Positions 47,274-58,246 of a stretch of DNA of 64,000 nt are shown here, one piece after another (within the stretch, counting starts at the first letter, position 1; every line of letters starts with the position of its first letter). Source of the DNA: Coleophoma eucalyptorum (Eukaryota; Ascomycota; Leotiomycetes; Helotiales; Dermateaceae); assembly GCA_026120035.1 (NCBI GenBank), contig JALRME010000004.1, positions 1,674,001-1,738,000 on the forward strand, given 5' to 3'. Under the pieces are notes generated by a model. The model searched no databases and was not told where the DNA came from. It worked only from the letters and a program-made list of their open reading frames with translations. Made by a program: the position numbers and the translations under genes.

Positions 47274-48346
47274 ATACCAAGCAACAAATGATTTGAAAGG
47301 GAGCATGCTTGAGGAACTCCCGTTCCGCTAGAGCAGCGAAGGCTGTTGAATCACGTAATATTGGAAATCAAATTTTGATCAGGATCCTGGACAACTGGAA
47401 AGCACATCGGTAATTTGGAGGTGATAAGAAGTATTTGGGAACCCAAAAATCTATATAACTTCTGGTAACTCAGTTACAAACCCCAATCAAGATGAAGTTG
47501 AGAGTTTTTGTCTCGTACCAACCACGTTCAGTTACCAGGTATTAGTAAGGGTCACATGTTCATGTACCACCACCCCTTCTTAATTGCCAGATATGTGTCG
47601 AAGGCCAATGTTGTCGCGTTGTCTTGTCACTAAATGTGAGTAAAGAACCTAATGTGAAGTTAATGGGTGAAATCGTCTGGAGTATCATTATACCGTGACC
47701 CTTGCTTACCTTTAGTACGAATTCTACCCCCGCCTCCAGTGAAGGAGGTACTGTTGGCATCTCTGACTCAGCAACCGGCGAAGCAATGCATGAAACGAAA
47801 TTCGGCAAACCGTCTCACCATCCGCCTCGTCCATATTGCTTATCACCAGACGAAATAGCTTTATCTTTATGCCTCTTTGCCCACAGAGACTGGATCATCT
47901 CGCAGATTTTTGTATATTTTGGTGAGATCTCAAGTTGTACAGCATCCCGTATCCCCAGCAGGTCATACTTCGTTTCCTCCACGTGTGTCGTAGGCAACCG
48001 TCCTCCGTCCCCGATCGTCACTGTCGTCATATCTCGATAAGCCTCCTCTTTTCTCCTATTCTAGCACGGTTATCCACCGCAGAACAAGTTCGAGATACTA
48101 CCATGGGCTTCGAAATCCAACGTCGCCGCTTCTTGCGTATGGTGAACAGCAAGTTCATTTATGGCAGAATTGTGAGTTGTCGAAGATTCCAGTTCCTTCG
48201 CACAACCTTCTTCCCACCAGCAGCATACCTTCGTACAACTCCTAGCCCTGCATACCTCGCTCTCCACATGTAATCTACTCTTCAACAATGCTAACACCTA
48301 GTCCTCGTGGTAGCCTCTTATTCATCTAGTTATTTTCCTCATAGAG
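47274..48346. other. Intergenic region
   Basis: No gene is supported. Open frames around 47560-48273 overlap on both strands and have no recognisable content. The right end is the promoter of the Mpv17-family gene. Confidence 0.4.
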
Positions 48347-49307
48347 ATGGCCTTGTTAGGAAGATTAGTAGCTAAATTCAACAGTTATTACAATGATCGC
48401 CCAGGTAAGTGCTAATTCACCATTCTGGCTGCTGCATACTGATCATTGCTAGTGTAAGTTCTTATCCCAACTTCGTCCCTTCCTCCACTTTCCACAATGG
48501 GTAATAACAGCAGAAAATTGCAGACTTACTACCATGTGCACCAACGCCATCTTGGGAGCCGTGGCGGATACGGTTGCGCAATCCATAACCTCGATACGCC
48601 TCCGGGCTTTACGGAAGCCTGGAGGCATCAAAGATTCAGATACGATGGCGATTCAATTGCACGAGATGGACAGAAAGAACCCACTCAGTGAAACTGAATT
48701 GATCCCCGATTCTAAGGCTTTGCCACCTCCCTTTGACTTCGAACGAACGACCCGATTTATGGCTTATGGCTTTATGATGGCACCTGTCCAACTTAAGTGG
48801 TTTCAGTTCCTGACAAGAGCATTTCCAATAACGAAGACGAGTGCCTTTGGGCCGTCCATGAAGAGAATGGCCATGGACCAGCTTGTATTTGCTCCCGTCG
48901 GTATAGCAGTATTCTTTACAGCAATGTCCTTGGCCGAAGGTGCAAGGTATGAATTTGATAATATTTTTGGGTTTCGCCATCATTTATCCACTCGCACAGC
49001 TAACATAAACTTTCATAGTCGTCGCCAAATTATTCACAAGTTGCGCGATATGTACCTCCCAACTTTGAAAGCCAACTATATGGTCTGGCCGTTAGTCCAA
49101 GTCATAAATTTCCGGGTTATGCCTGTGCAATTTCAGCTTGTATGTCTCCGAGTACTACTGTCTATACGGATGCTACTAACAACTTTATAGCCATTTGTTT
49201 CGACAATCGGAATTGCCTGGACAGCATATCTGTCTCTGTCTAATGCCGCAGAAGACGCGATTGAAGCTCGGTCAGCTCCCTCGTCACCCAACATTCGCTT
49301 GGCCTAA
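48347..49307 (+). CDS. Mpv17/PMP22/Sym1-family membrane protein with a one-nucleotide exon
   Basis: Exons 48347-48404, 48453 (a single T), 48524-48946, 49019-49139 and 49191-49307 give 239 residues. Family markers are FNSYYNDRPVLTTMCTNAIL, VADTVAQS, RTTRFMAYGFMMAPVQLKWF, MAMDQLVFAPVGIAVFF, LRDMYLPTLKANYMVWPLVQ and VINFRVMPVQFQLPFV, with four hydrophobic spans. Relatives lie in the inner mitochondrial or peroxisomal membrane and affect metabolite flux. An insertion of about 35 residues between spans 1 and 2 (LRKPGGIKDSDTMAIQLHE) is typical of some fungal members. The RPVLTT junction can only be made by including the lone T at 48453 between two perfect introns of 48 and 70 bp; a different acceptor at 48513 also closes the frame, but yields RPENCRLTT. 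Confidence 0.85.
48453..48453 (+). other. Proposed one-nucleotide exon
   Basis: The base T is preceded by an acceptor (TTGCTAG, with a TACTGAT branch point about 13 bases upstream) and followed at once by a GTAAGT donor. Inclusion gives codon GTA from three exons: G from exon 1, T here, A from exon 3. Confidence 0.55.
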
Positions 49308-49974
49308 GCGTTATGTGATCTTTTTATAACTTGGCTTCAGTTCAAAACCCATGAGACACGGAGGTGATTAGTGCTTGGGAGTCATTCCTACTTCGGTTAC
49401 CATGCATTGCGATCGGAGTTTGGCTGGTTTATCTGAGGTTCTGGGAGGAGTCATGGATTCTAGAAATTGCGTTAACGCGGAGGGACACATAGGACTACGG
49501 GTTGCAATTGCTTGAGAAGGCTGGGCTTCGCTTTTCTCCCTGCAGGAGGAAATTACGTATTTTATTTTGTCTTCTGTGTGGCCGAATGGCAGCAAATTTA
49601 CTGCCAAACAATCAATCACTCACAAGATTTCATCGCATGTAAAGCAGCGTTATTTGCACAAAGTACCATATCACGCTGCAATTCCGTTCTGCGATAATTG
49701 AGTAGAGCCGTAGTCGCGTCATCCCGCGTTGCGTTGTCAAGCGAACCACCAAATCACCTTACGATTGAATGATCGCCAAGGAGGGGCTCTGAACCCCACT
49801 AGCAAGTTTCTCCTTCAGCTCAACAACCATCAACCTTACCGTTGAGAGACTATATCAACTCAGACTACTTCCTCACTAGCTTCAGTCCCTCTATTATCCT
49901 CCACTTGTTATCGATTATCCGATCTTCTTGGGCCATTACCATCTTTACTGCGTTTTACCCCCACCAAGTGAAGG
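49308..49974. promoter_or_regulatory. Upstream region of the phosphoglycerate kinase gene
   Basis: No gene is seen. The last 120 bp are CT-rich on the plus strand, as in strong fungal glycolytic promoters. Confidence 0.5.
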
Positions 49975-51366
49975 ATGTCTCTCTCCAACAAGCTCTCCAT
50001 CACCGACGTTGATCTTAAGGACAAGCGCGTCCTGATCAGAGTAAGTGCTTTCAATTCAGCCTTGCTACTGGCAGCGTAGCGCCATGAGCAGACTTCTGAC
50101 CGAATCTCAAAACATAGGTCGATTTCAACGTTCCTCTCGATGCCGAGAAGAAGATCACGAACAACCAGCGTATTGCTGGAGCTGTCCCCACCATCAAGTA
50201 TGCCATCGACAATGGAGCCAAAGCTGTGATTCTCATGTCTCATCTTGGTCGCCCTGATGGAAAGGCCAATGCCAAATACTCTTTGAAGCCAGTGGTTCCA
50301 GAGCTTGAGAAGCTGCTTGGCGGAAAACAGGTCATCATGGCCCCCGACTGTGTTGGCAAGGAGGTCGAAGATATCGTGAACAAGGCCAGCGGGGGCCAAG
50401 TTGTCCTCCTTGAGAACTTGCGATTTCACGCTGAGGAGGAGGGAAGCTCCAAGGACGCTGATGGAAAGAAAGTCAAGGCAGACAAGGCGAAGGTGGATGA
50501 GTTCAGAAAGGGCCTGACTGCCCTAGGTGACATCTTTATCAGTATGTCCCATTGCTCAACTAGCTACAAACTATATTTCTCAATACTAACTCTACTCAGA
50601 CGATGCCTTTGGAACTGCTCATCGTGCCCACTCCTCAATGGTCGGTGTTGACCTACCACAAAAGGCCTCTGGTTTCTTGATGAAGAAGGAGCTTGAGTAC
50701 TTCGCAAAGGCTCTTGAAAACCCTCAACGTCCTTTCTTGGCTATCCTCGGTGGAGCAAAGGTTTCCGACAAGATCCAGCTCATTGACAATTTGCTCGGCA
50801 AGGTCAACAGCTTGATTATCTGTGGTGGTATGGCATTCACTTTCAAGAAGACACTGGAAAACGTCAAAATTGGAAACAGTTTGTTCGATGAAGCCGGAAG
50901 CAAGACTGTTGGCGATCTTGTTGAGAAGGCCAAGAAGAACAACGTCAAGATTGTGCTGCCAGTCGACTACATCACTGCGGACAACTTCGCCAAGGACGCC
51001 AAGACTGGAACCGCAACTGACGAGGAGGGCATTCCAGACGGATGGATGGGACTCGATTGCGGTCCCAAGAGTATCGAACTTTTCAAGAGCACCATCAACG
51101 AGGCCAAGACCATCCTCTGGAACGGTCCACCTGGAGTGTTCGAATTCGATGCCTTCTCCAAGGGTACCAAAGCTACCCTGGATGCTGCCGTCGATGCAGC
51201 ACAAAATGGCAAGATTGTCATCATTGGTGGAGGTGATACCGCTACCGTTGCCGCCAAGTACCAAGTTGAAGATAAGCTCAGTCATGTCTCAACCGGAGGT
51301 GGGGCTTCTTTGGAACTCCTCGAGGGTAAGGAACTCCCTGGTGTTTCTGCTTTGTCGAGTAAGTGA
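49975..51366 (+). CDS. pgk1: Phosphoglycerate kinase
   Basis: Exons 49975-50040, 50118-50541 and 50600-51366 give 418 residues, the usual fungal length. Marks include [136 protein letters not shown] and the nucleotide-binding [15 protein letters not shown] plus [19 protein letters not shown]. The enzyme makes ATP from 1,3-bisphosphoglycerate in glycolysis. The second intron begins right after residues DIFI, a common position in ascomycete pgk genes. Codon use is more biased to C-ending codons than in neighbours, consistent with high expression. Confidence 0.98.
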
Positions 51367-51629
51367 ACGGTGGCCGTCAGTAGCATGGCTTCAGACTCTG
51401 ATGCAGTCAAGGTCGCCCAAGCAAGTCCAGTCTGTGATGCCGCTGGGATAGTAGAAGGCAGCTCTTTCTCGTAGATAGGCACAAGCACAAAGTACCTTAT
51501 GATTTGACGCCTTTGATTCAGAAGCGAGCGCTCTGCGATGTTCATTTATGCTACCATTCCGCGGTGCTAACCTGCAATGCCCTAAGATCGTAACCCAAAA
51601 CTCCATCCTTAGCGTATCATGTGTGCCTT

Positions 51630-52052
51630 TCACCTCTTCCTGCCAGCTTCGACCTTCTTCAATTCTTCCCTGGAAACAGAGGTTAGTTCATTGTTCATTG
51701 ATTCGGGTATATTCGATACGCACTTCAGTTGTGCAGAGAAGTCTTCCGATGTGTCATCATCATCCCAGCTCTCCTCCCACAGGTGAGCATTGCCACCAGG
51801 AACCTCCGTCTCTTCTTGTGTCCAATCTGTCGCTTTGTCAGATTATAAGTCTCTGCGGGCACACAAGCACGTCTTTTGCGTATCTTGATGACCAAGGGAT
51901 TGCAGAGGGGACATACTTTCTACTGGGAAATCCTCAAACTCGTCATCCTCCTCCAATACAGCAGTTGGCTGGGTGTCTTTCGCAGCATCAGTGGTCTTGT
52001 TTGAGGTGACCTTGGCCGTTGGCGCAGCGCCGGCTGCAGGTGCTGCTGACAT
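51630..52052 (-). CDS. sem1: 26S proteasome subunit Sem1/Dss1
   Basis: Three exons (51917-52052, 51724-51826, 51630-51669) close to 92 residues, too split to show as one open frame. An Ala/Thr-rich N-terminus leads to VLEEDDEFEDFPVENW, then EVPGGNAHLWEESWDDDDTS and EDFSAQLKEELKKVEAGRKR. The two acidic, Trp-containing blocks are the hallmark of Dss1. The intrinsically disordered protein belongs to the proteasome lid and also to TREX-2 and other PCI complexes, and binds ubiquitin. The longer frame around exon 1 extends upstream without an ATG in a better context, so 52052 is taken as the start. Its 3' end is about 260 bp from the convergent phosphoglycerate kinase stop. Confidence 0.92.
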
Positions 52053-52665
52053 GTTGAGAAGATTATCTGAGAGGATAGAAAGTCGAGATTCCTGGCAAAC
52101 TGAGGTTCTTCTATGTGCTTTGCCAAGAGGTGTTGATGTTTTGATGGCAGAGGTAGCTCTTTGGAGCTTGTAAGGCCTAAACTGATCCGGTGGTGCTGAG
52201 AGTAGCAGGCGACCGTAGAGGTCAGCGCCTCTTACCTTTATTCTATGTTCACCATTTTTCCTGCTAATACCACCCCCACTAAATTTGTAGTATTGAAATA
52301 CCTTGGATCCCTCTAGCAACATCTCCTCTGCTGTCGGCTATACGTAATTTTTCGGCCAACATTTCAACTATCACTTTATCTCTTCAGTTCTGCATTTGCA
52401 TAAGATTGGCGCTGATTTATACAACAGTTCTTTGCTAAATTAATATGCTGAAAATTGCTGTTTCTGAGAGCAGGATTTAAGCGTACAGATATCTCTCTCG
52501 TTGCTAGTTAATTAACAATCGAAAGAGAGACAATGGACAGCAGCAGGTTCTAGAGCCACACAAGCACGACAGGTGATGACTTGACACAGATCACCCCACC
52601 TGAACACATATTTTCAGAGGCCCCTTACATGTTGAGACTAAGTACACTTTTTGCTCTTTTGTGTG
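52053..52665. other. Intergenic region between sem1 and the glutathione transferase gene
   Basis: No gene is seen. The left half is the promoter of sem1; a minus-strand open frame runs upstream from the sem1 start to 52322 and probably reflects the 5' leader. Confidence 0.4.
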
Positions 52666-53573
52666 TCAAATTCCAGGCTCATACTTCCCTGTCTGTTCAA
52701 TTATACGTTCAATAGCGGTCTTATAGGCCTCCCTGCCCTGTACTCTTGCTACGTATTCCGTCAAAAGAGGATACTTTGTCTTGGTTAAACCCGCAATTTG
52801 CTGGGCCGCCTCAAGTGGGAAAGCCATCAAAAAGTCGGCTGGCGTCAGCTTTGAACCTGACATAAAGGGACCATCGGCTGTCGAACTCTCTCCCGAATTT
52901 ACAGACTTCGCTGTCTTAGAAATGACGGACATTTCTGCTTCTAGAAAAGACAGGTGGGATTCGTAGTTATGATTGAGGTATTCTGTCTCAATCATGCCCG
53001 CAATCCTACCAGTCAGAGGCTTGATGAAAAACGGTACTGGGGCATTTTTAATTCCTGAACAAGGCAGTCAGCTCTATCAGAGCACGTCTCTGGGATGCGG
53101 GAAGTTCACGGGCAGACATCGTTGCCTCCCTAGAGCAGCGGAGAGGTTCTTTCCGGCTTACCATTCTTCAGGGCACCAGTTCCAATGAGCGCCGTCAAGC
53201 TCCCCTCGGCATAATTCATGTAGAAGCTATTCCGCATCCACTCATCGGTCTCTCCTCCAACCTCCCCTTCCAACCCATCTTGCCACTTCTTTGGGATAAG
53301 GTGCTGCCCAAAATGCTCCGTGATATACTGGACAATGTTTGCGCTTTCCGCCAATACGAGGGTCTTGTTTGCACGCAGGTTATTTATTTCTAGGACAGGG
53401 GATTTGCCGAGGGGATGTACGGTTTTTAAAGATGGTGGGGCCTGCTGGTCTGGCAGCCGTTGGTACGTGACAAGCCGATATTGCAGTCGAAGCTCCTCAA
53501 GCAACCAAATGATACGTTGAGCACGGGACCGATTAAGCCAGTGCAAGGTGATTTGTACACCGGTAGAAGCCAT
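52666..53573 (-). CDS. Glutathione S-transferase-like protein
   Basis: Exon 1 is 53162-53573 and exon 2 is 52666-53054, giving 266 residues. The start at 53573 places MASTGVQITLHWLNRSRAQR at the N-terminus, a thioredoxin-fold GST strand. Landmarks are IIWLLEELRLQYRLVTYQR, HPLGKSPVLEI (cis-proline), LVLAESANIVQYITEHFG (the ES glutathione contact) and a C-terminal helical domain with GSKLTPADFLMAFPLEAAQQ and YPLLTEYVARVQGREAYKTA. The pattern resembles the yeast Gtt1 class. It could conjugate glutathione to xenobiotics or peroxides; substrate unknown. The last residues YEPGI are not a peroxisomal signal. The gene borders the AT-rich compartment. Confidence 0.9.
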
Positions 53574-56013
53574 CTGTACGCTCCAGGAGGGTTTACAGAA
53601 ATCCCAAGAAAGTCTGCGACCGTGGGTGGAAGGATGGATATGGCCATCATTCGCATTTGTACTCAGGCCAGGCACCTGTTTCCAGCGCTCGCGTATGCAT
53701 GTAAGACGGCGCATCAAAGTTGGCTTCCAAACACTCCGTATATACATCCATACAGCTCGGAATTTTTCGGGCGGTTTGTTCCCAAACAGCCAGCTACTAT
53801 TAACTAGACGAAGTCGGGCTTGTGTGTGACTATTGGTATACAAACTCTCGGGTTTTTTCGGGGGGGGGGGGGCGCAATTATGTGTCCGACAGTAATTCGT
53901 ATGCACCCGTTAGAACTTCAAGAAGAAGGCTTTCTACTTCAAGGTCTTACGAACATTGGATAGCAATACATAACGTAGGGGTGCAGTTCCTCTATAGCTC
54001 ATAGCTAGGGCCCACCGTACTTGATGTTCGGGTCATCTATACCTATAGTTGTGCAGCTCGCTAGGTATAACGTCACATATGGACGTATAAGGATGTGGTG
54101 CATTTTCTGACTGCTTTTTCTAACTACTCTGCGCGTGATCGAGTATTTCCAGTCATAACAACACGCACCTCACCTTCCTTAGTCGGCCGTTTGCGTGGCT
54201 GTTTACATGATCTTTTTATAGCCGGCTTATCTACTATATCCAGATCATCTTTCAGACCCCACCAAAATAATGCCGGTAAACCACATGTGATTCTGTGTGA
54301 CCTTGTGGGAAAATATAGTCGCATACAGCCACGGTGGAAATGAAAGGGAAACTATATAGGAGTACTATATGTATACGGAGGACTGGTGTCGTTGCTGGTG
54401 CTGATAATGGGCCGAACCAAGATAAAAATCAAGCGAGCCTTTCCTGCTGCGACTGTAGTTTCCAAAACTCTCGGCAAAGAACAAGTCATAAATCGCATAG
54501 CCTTCGAGCCCACTCAAGGAGTGTCTGAAACTTCACCCCGTATGCTGATGCCCGGGTCCCAGAAGTAATAACCTTAGCACACGACAAGGACAGAGGTCAC
54601 AACTGAAACTGCGCTCTAAAATCACACGAATCGCTGTGTCTTCCAATTCGGCACACGAGTGTCGGTCGCCTGGTATCAATATGCCTCTTGAAGGCATATA
54701 CGTTTTATTAGTGACAGTAGTATTTTAATTATGAGCACATGACTATTTATTTAGTAATTTACATAACCATATAATATCCATCCACCGCATCTATTGTACC
54801 TACATGTTCAGATATACGAGATATATAAATTGCATATCTAGCCTCATCGATATAAACATAGCCACTTAAAGGCCTGAAACCAAACCGAATATGTATTCAA
54901 ACCCTATTGGAGCTAGAAAGGAAACTTGATTTAAGTTTAAGACCGATTTGAATTGAACTTGAAATAGACTTAGGTTTAGGTTAAATCACCAAATATTCAA
55001 ATTAACTTACAGTAACTTATACCCGAAGCTATTAAGGAAATAAATTTCTCTTAGACAACCTGTAGATGTTGATATATAGAAGGCCGTTTTTAGCTTATAA
55101 CTACTTAGGTATATTATAATTCTCTATATATGTGATTTTATTTAAATCGAGTCTGATTTAGCTTTGAAACCGACTTCGGTCTAAACCCACTATGTACTAG
55201 GTTATGTACCTACCTAGTACTATTTGACGCCCTATTTAGGCATAAACTAACCCGGATATTACTCGAACCTATATATTTTTAAGATCTAGCTTATATTAAC
55301 TACATACACATAGTAAAATTTTGTAAGCATTATGATTCGTATAATAGGTACCTATTCCTACATTGGTCACTCGAACTTTTATCCCTGTCCACCCTCAATT
55401 TCTACCAACAGAGTAATTTCTAGTGTACATTATTTCAGCACCAGCCGATCTATTATGCGTATTGTCATATAGTAGTTTAATAGAACAACGGTGCATATTA
55501 ATTTAACTAGAGGGCGCGTCTGAACTATGTACTTGGTAAGTATTTATTATCACACCCCGGTAGGGTCTCTACACAGAAGGATAACAGACACTGAGTCAAT
55601 CTCAGTCAGCAGCTGATTTTTTAGCCTTTGGTGTGAACGCCAATCAGTTGCCTTAAATTCCTTGAACATATGTAGATGCCAGAGATCAAACTGGTTACGA
55701 CCAGGGACAGATACTCAGTGTCAATGTGAATCTCTGATCAGGATGTCAAAATCTCCCTACCGCGCTTTATTGGTATAGTCAATGTAGGTATACTTTGTCA
55801 TGTATCTGCAGTAACCGCTACGCCGTATTTATGGCACTTTTTAATGCAAAAAGACTAAATACTGCGACATTTAGCAAGAAACTCCCAGCCCATTCCCCAT
55901 ATACATGACGATGGGTAATAGAAACGAGAATAACTTGTGCAACAAGGTACCTATGAACCTTTATCTAACCCCAAACCCACACAGCCCAGCCTGTTCATGC
56001 TCTTCCCTGTTCC
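53574..56013. repeat. AT-rich, gene-poor region (left block), probable decayed repeat DNA
   Basis: No gene is supported. Composition falls sharply in GC from about 54.7 kb and remains low to about 55.5 kb, with frequent TATA, TTAG and CTTAG-type words and stop codons in all frames. A homopolymer of 13 G lies at 53860-53872. This resembles repeats mutated by RIP, but no transposase or reverse-transcriptase remnant could be recognised. Confidence 0.45.
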
Positions 56014-58246
56014 TCAGTCCTCTAGGCTCTTCAGCGCCTCTTCTAAGGTCTTTTCTGTCAATCGTTCGTACACCTCAATATAGCGTGCCTTTGTCTTCTC
56101 TACAACCTCGGGGGGGATTTGGACGTCTAGCTTTCCCTTCTGTATTGAGCTATTAGTCTCCTATCAAAATTCGGGCCAGAAAGTAGTCGAGCGAGTCTAT
56201 TTTCCCAGCCCTAAGTAATCGCAAAAGAGTCGAATTTTATACATACCAGACCGTTTGATGTCAACCAATCCCTAAGCACCTGCTTGTCGACTTTGATTTG
56301 TTAGTATACCATAACGAGAGTTCAATCGCTAGTTCGGGGAGAATTCTCCGAGACTTCTCGACGCTGTATAGCGAGGGTAGGGAGTTCAAGAGGGAACGGG
56401 GTATAGGTGGCACATACAAGAGTCCTGCTGGCGTCCGACTGTAATTCATGTCAGCGATTCTGTGATGTTGAATAAAAGTGATGAAGACCGAAAGTAGCTC
56501 CGTATCTATCGGGAGACAAGGGCTCATTGTGGGGAATGAGGATACGGAGAGCCACAAGGGCACATACCTTGGTAGTCGGCTTTGCTCCAAAAGCGCGAAG
56601 AGTCGGGTCTTAGTGTTCCATGTCAGTATTTCAGGCACGGGGAGAAATCTAGGGGGAAATCCGAGAGATAGCCTCCCATCATATTCCTGGCCCAAGGCGG
56701 GAAGGAAGGTGTTGTAATTTAGGGAAAACGCACGTGAGAACCTCGTCCACAAGATAAATCTCGTCGGTTTGTTCATCTAAACCAATCTCAAACTTGGTAT
56801 CTGCCTACGGGGTATGCTGTTAGTAGCTTCCTTGACGGTAACTAGAGGTTTTAAAGCTGAACTGGCCTCTCTCCGTTCAAGCTTCCAAGGACAGCACGAA
56901 GGAGTGCATCATAAGACAAACAGGTGACTAACTATGAGTATACCGCGTTCTTCTGCGTATGCAACCCCTGCTTTGTAGCAAGCGAGAACCAACTCCTCGA
57001 TACGTGTGGCATATTTATCACCCACAATCGCCCTCGCCTGGGCTGGGGTGATGTTGACATCCTTATCCCCGAGCTCTGCCTTGGTGGACGGTGTGTATAT
57101 GGGCTCAGGAAGCCGCTGACAGCACGAAAGTCCCGCTGGCTGTGGAAGACCGTGAATTGTTTGGCTCTTCTCGTACCTGTACAAAGGGGTTAGAAAGCTA
57201 GTGAATCCTTTCGTTGGACACAGGACAGAACTGACTCTGACCACGCGCTTCCCGTGACGTAGCCGCGTACTGTTCCCCTAAAATGTTAGACTATGATCCG
57301 AAATAATGATCTGACTGAATATTTATGTGTCACCAGGGAATTCAGGATTTAACATGATGAACTGAAGTACTTGCCGATCGCCTCAATTGGAAAGATTTTC
57401 AGACGACTACCCAATTCAAATGTCAGCATTCTCTGAAAATGACCATATCTAATATTCTGTACGTAGTAGAAAGTAGTGTGGGTGTTATTAAGCCACGTTA
57501 GGCAGTCTTCTGCTCAATAGGTGTGGGCAGAAGGGGCTTTATGATATCAGGGAGCCATACCGAACAGTCATCGAGCGGCCACGGAGCATCTCTCGCTCAG
57601 CCAGTGTGATTATACCAGGTGCTGGCGGTGGAGTAAGACTGAGGAAATGGTGCTTTAAGCCTGGTACCCGGGATGAGAGAACCTCAAACCATTTTGCCGA
57701 TAGCAGGGTCAGGATGAGTCCCTTCGAAGAGATGCCATTCTGCCATAGAGCATATTAGCATCTCCTAGAAAGCAGCGCTCTAGAGAACAATGGATCAAAT
57801 GCGAATGCGAGCCTTTATGGGTCGAGAGACCATTGCCAGGGCCCAGAAAATACTCAATCACCAGATTGACTAGAGGCATCTTTGAGTAATTGGATATGGC
57901 TAACCTTAAGAATTACGTCGTATGCGCTTATACGATCTAGGAATCGTGAGATTAATAATTTGAGAGAGGTCACAGGGTTGGTTCAAGAGGTAGACATACC
58001 CGAGGTGACAAAAAGAAGTTTGCTATCATCCGGAAGGGAGAAAAGGTCCCTACCACATCGGATGTCAGTATGTGAACTTCATTGTGAAAAGGTTATGAGG
58101 CGAAATATCGTCTCAATGGAAATACGCCTTATCCGACACATGACGGAAGCGGCAGAATTAGACACGCAAATTCCTTACCTGACTTTACCCTGGGACAGCC
58201 GGGGAAGTGAGGTGAGGGGGATGGTCGTAAGGGCCTCGGAGGACAT
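56014..58246 (-). CDS. ade1: SAICAR synthase (phosphoribosylaminoimidazole-succinocarboxamide synthase), 12 exons
   Basis: Minus-strand exons 58179-58246, 58000-58049, 57905-57936, 57561-57739, 57375-57406, 57236-57269, 56933-57176, 56734-56804, 56568-56608, 56418-56438, 56247-56290 and 56014-56139 close exactly to 313 residues without a stop. The protein reads MSSEALTTIPLTSLPRLSQG, KVRDLFSLPD, LLFVTSDRISAYDVILKNG, MTVRRLKIFPIEAIVRGYVT, GSAWSEYEKSQTIHG, LPEPIYTPSTKAELGDKDVN, ADTKFEIGLDEQTDEIYLVD, EVLTPDSSRFWSKADY and DKQVLRDWLTSNGL, i.e. the full SAICAR-synthase order with both signatures. It joins CAIR and aspartate in purine synthesis in the cytosol. Oddities: 11 introns in 313 codons, one with a GCAAGT donor after 57375, a 21-nt exon at 56418, and a location inside AT-rich decayed DNA. 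All residues I can judge are kept, so the gene looks functional. Confidence 0.9.

Noticed and set aside
49575..49700. Possible extra exon or small gene before phosphoglycerate kinase
   Set aside because: Short frame without splice signals or recognisable sequence.
50653..51285. 210-codon minus-strand frame inside the phosphoglycerate kinase gene
   Set aside because: It is the shadow of a strongly codon-biased gene on the other strand.
54095..54568. Open frames with basic stretches that could be transposase remnants
   Set aside because: No catalytic motif or family pattern could be recognised on either strand.
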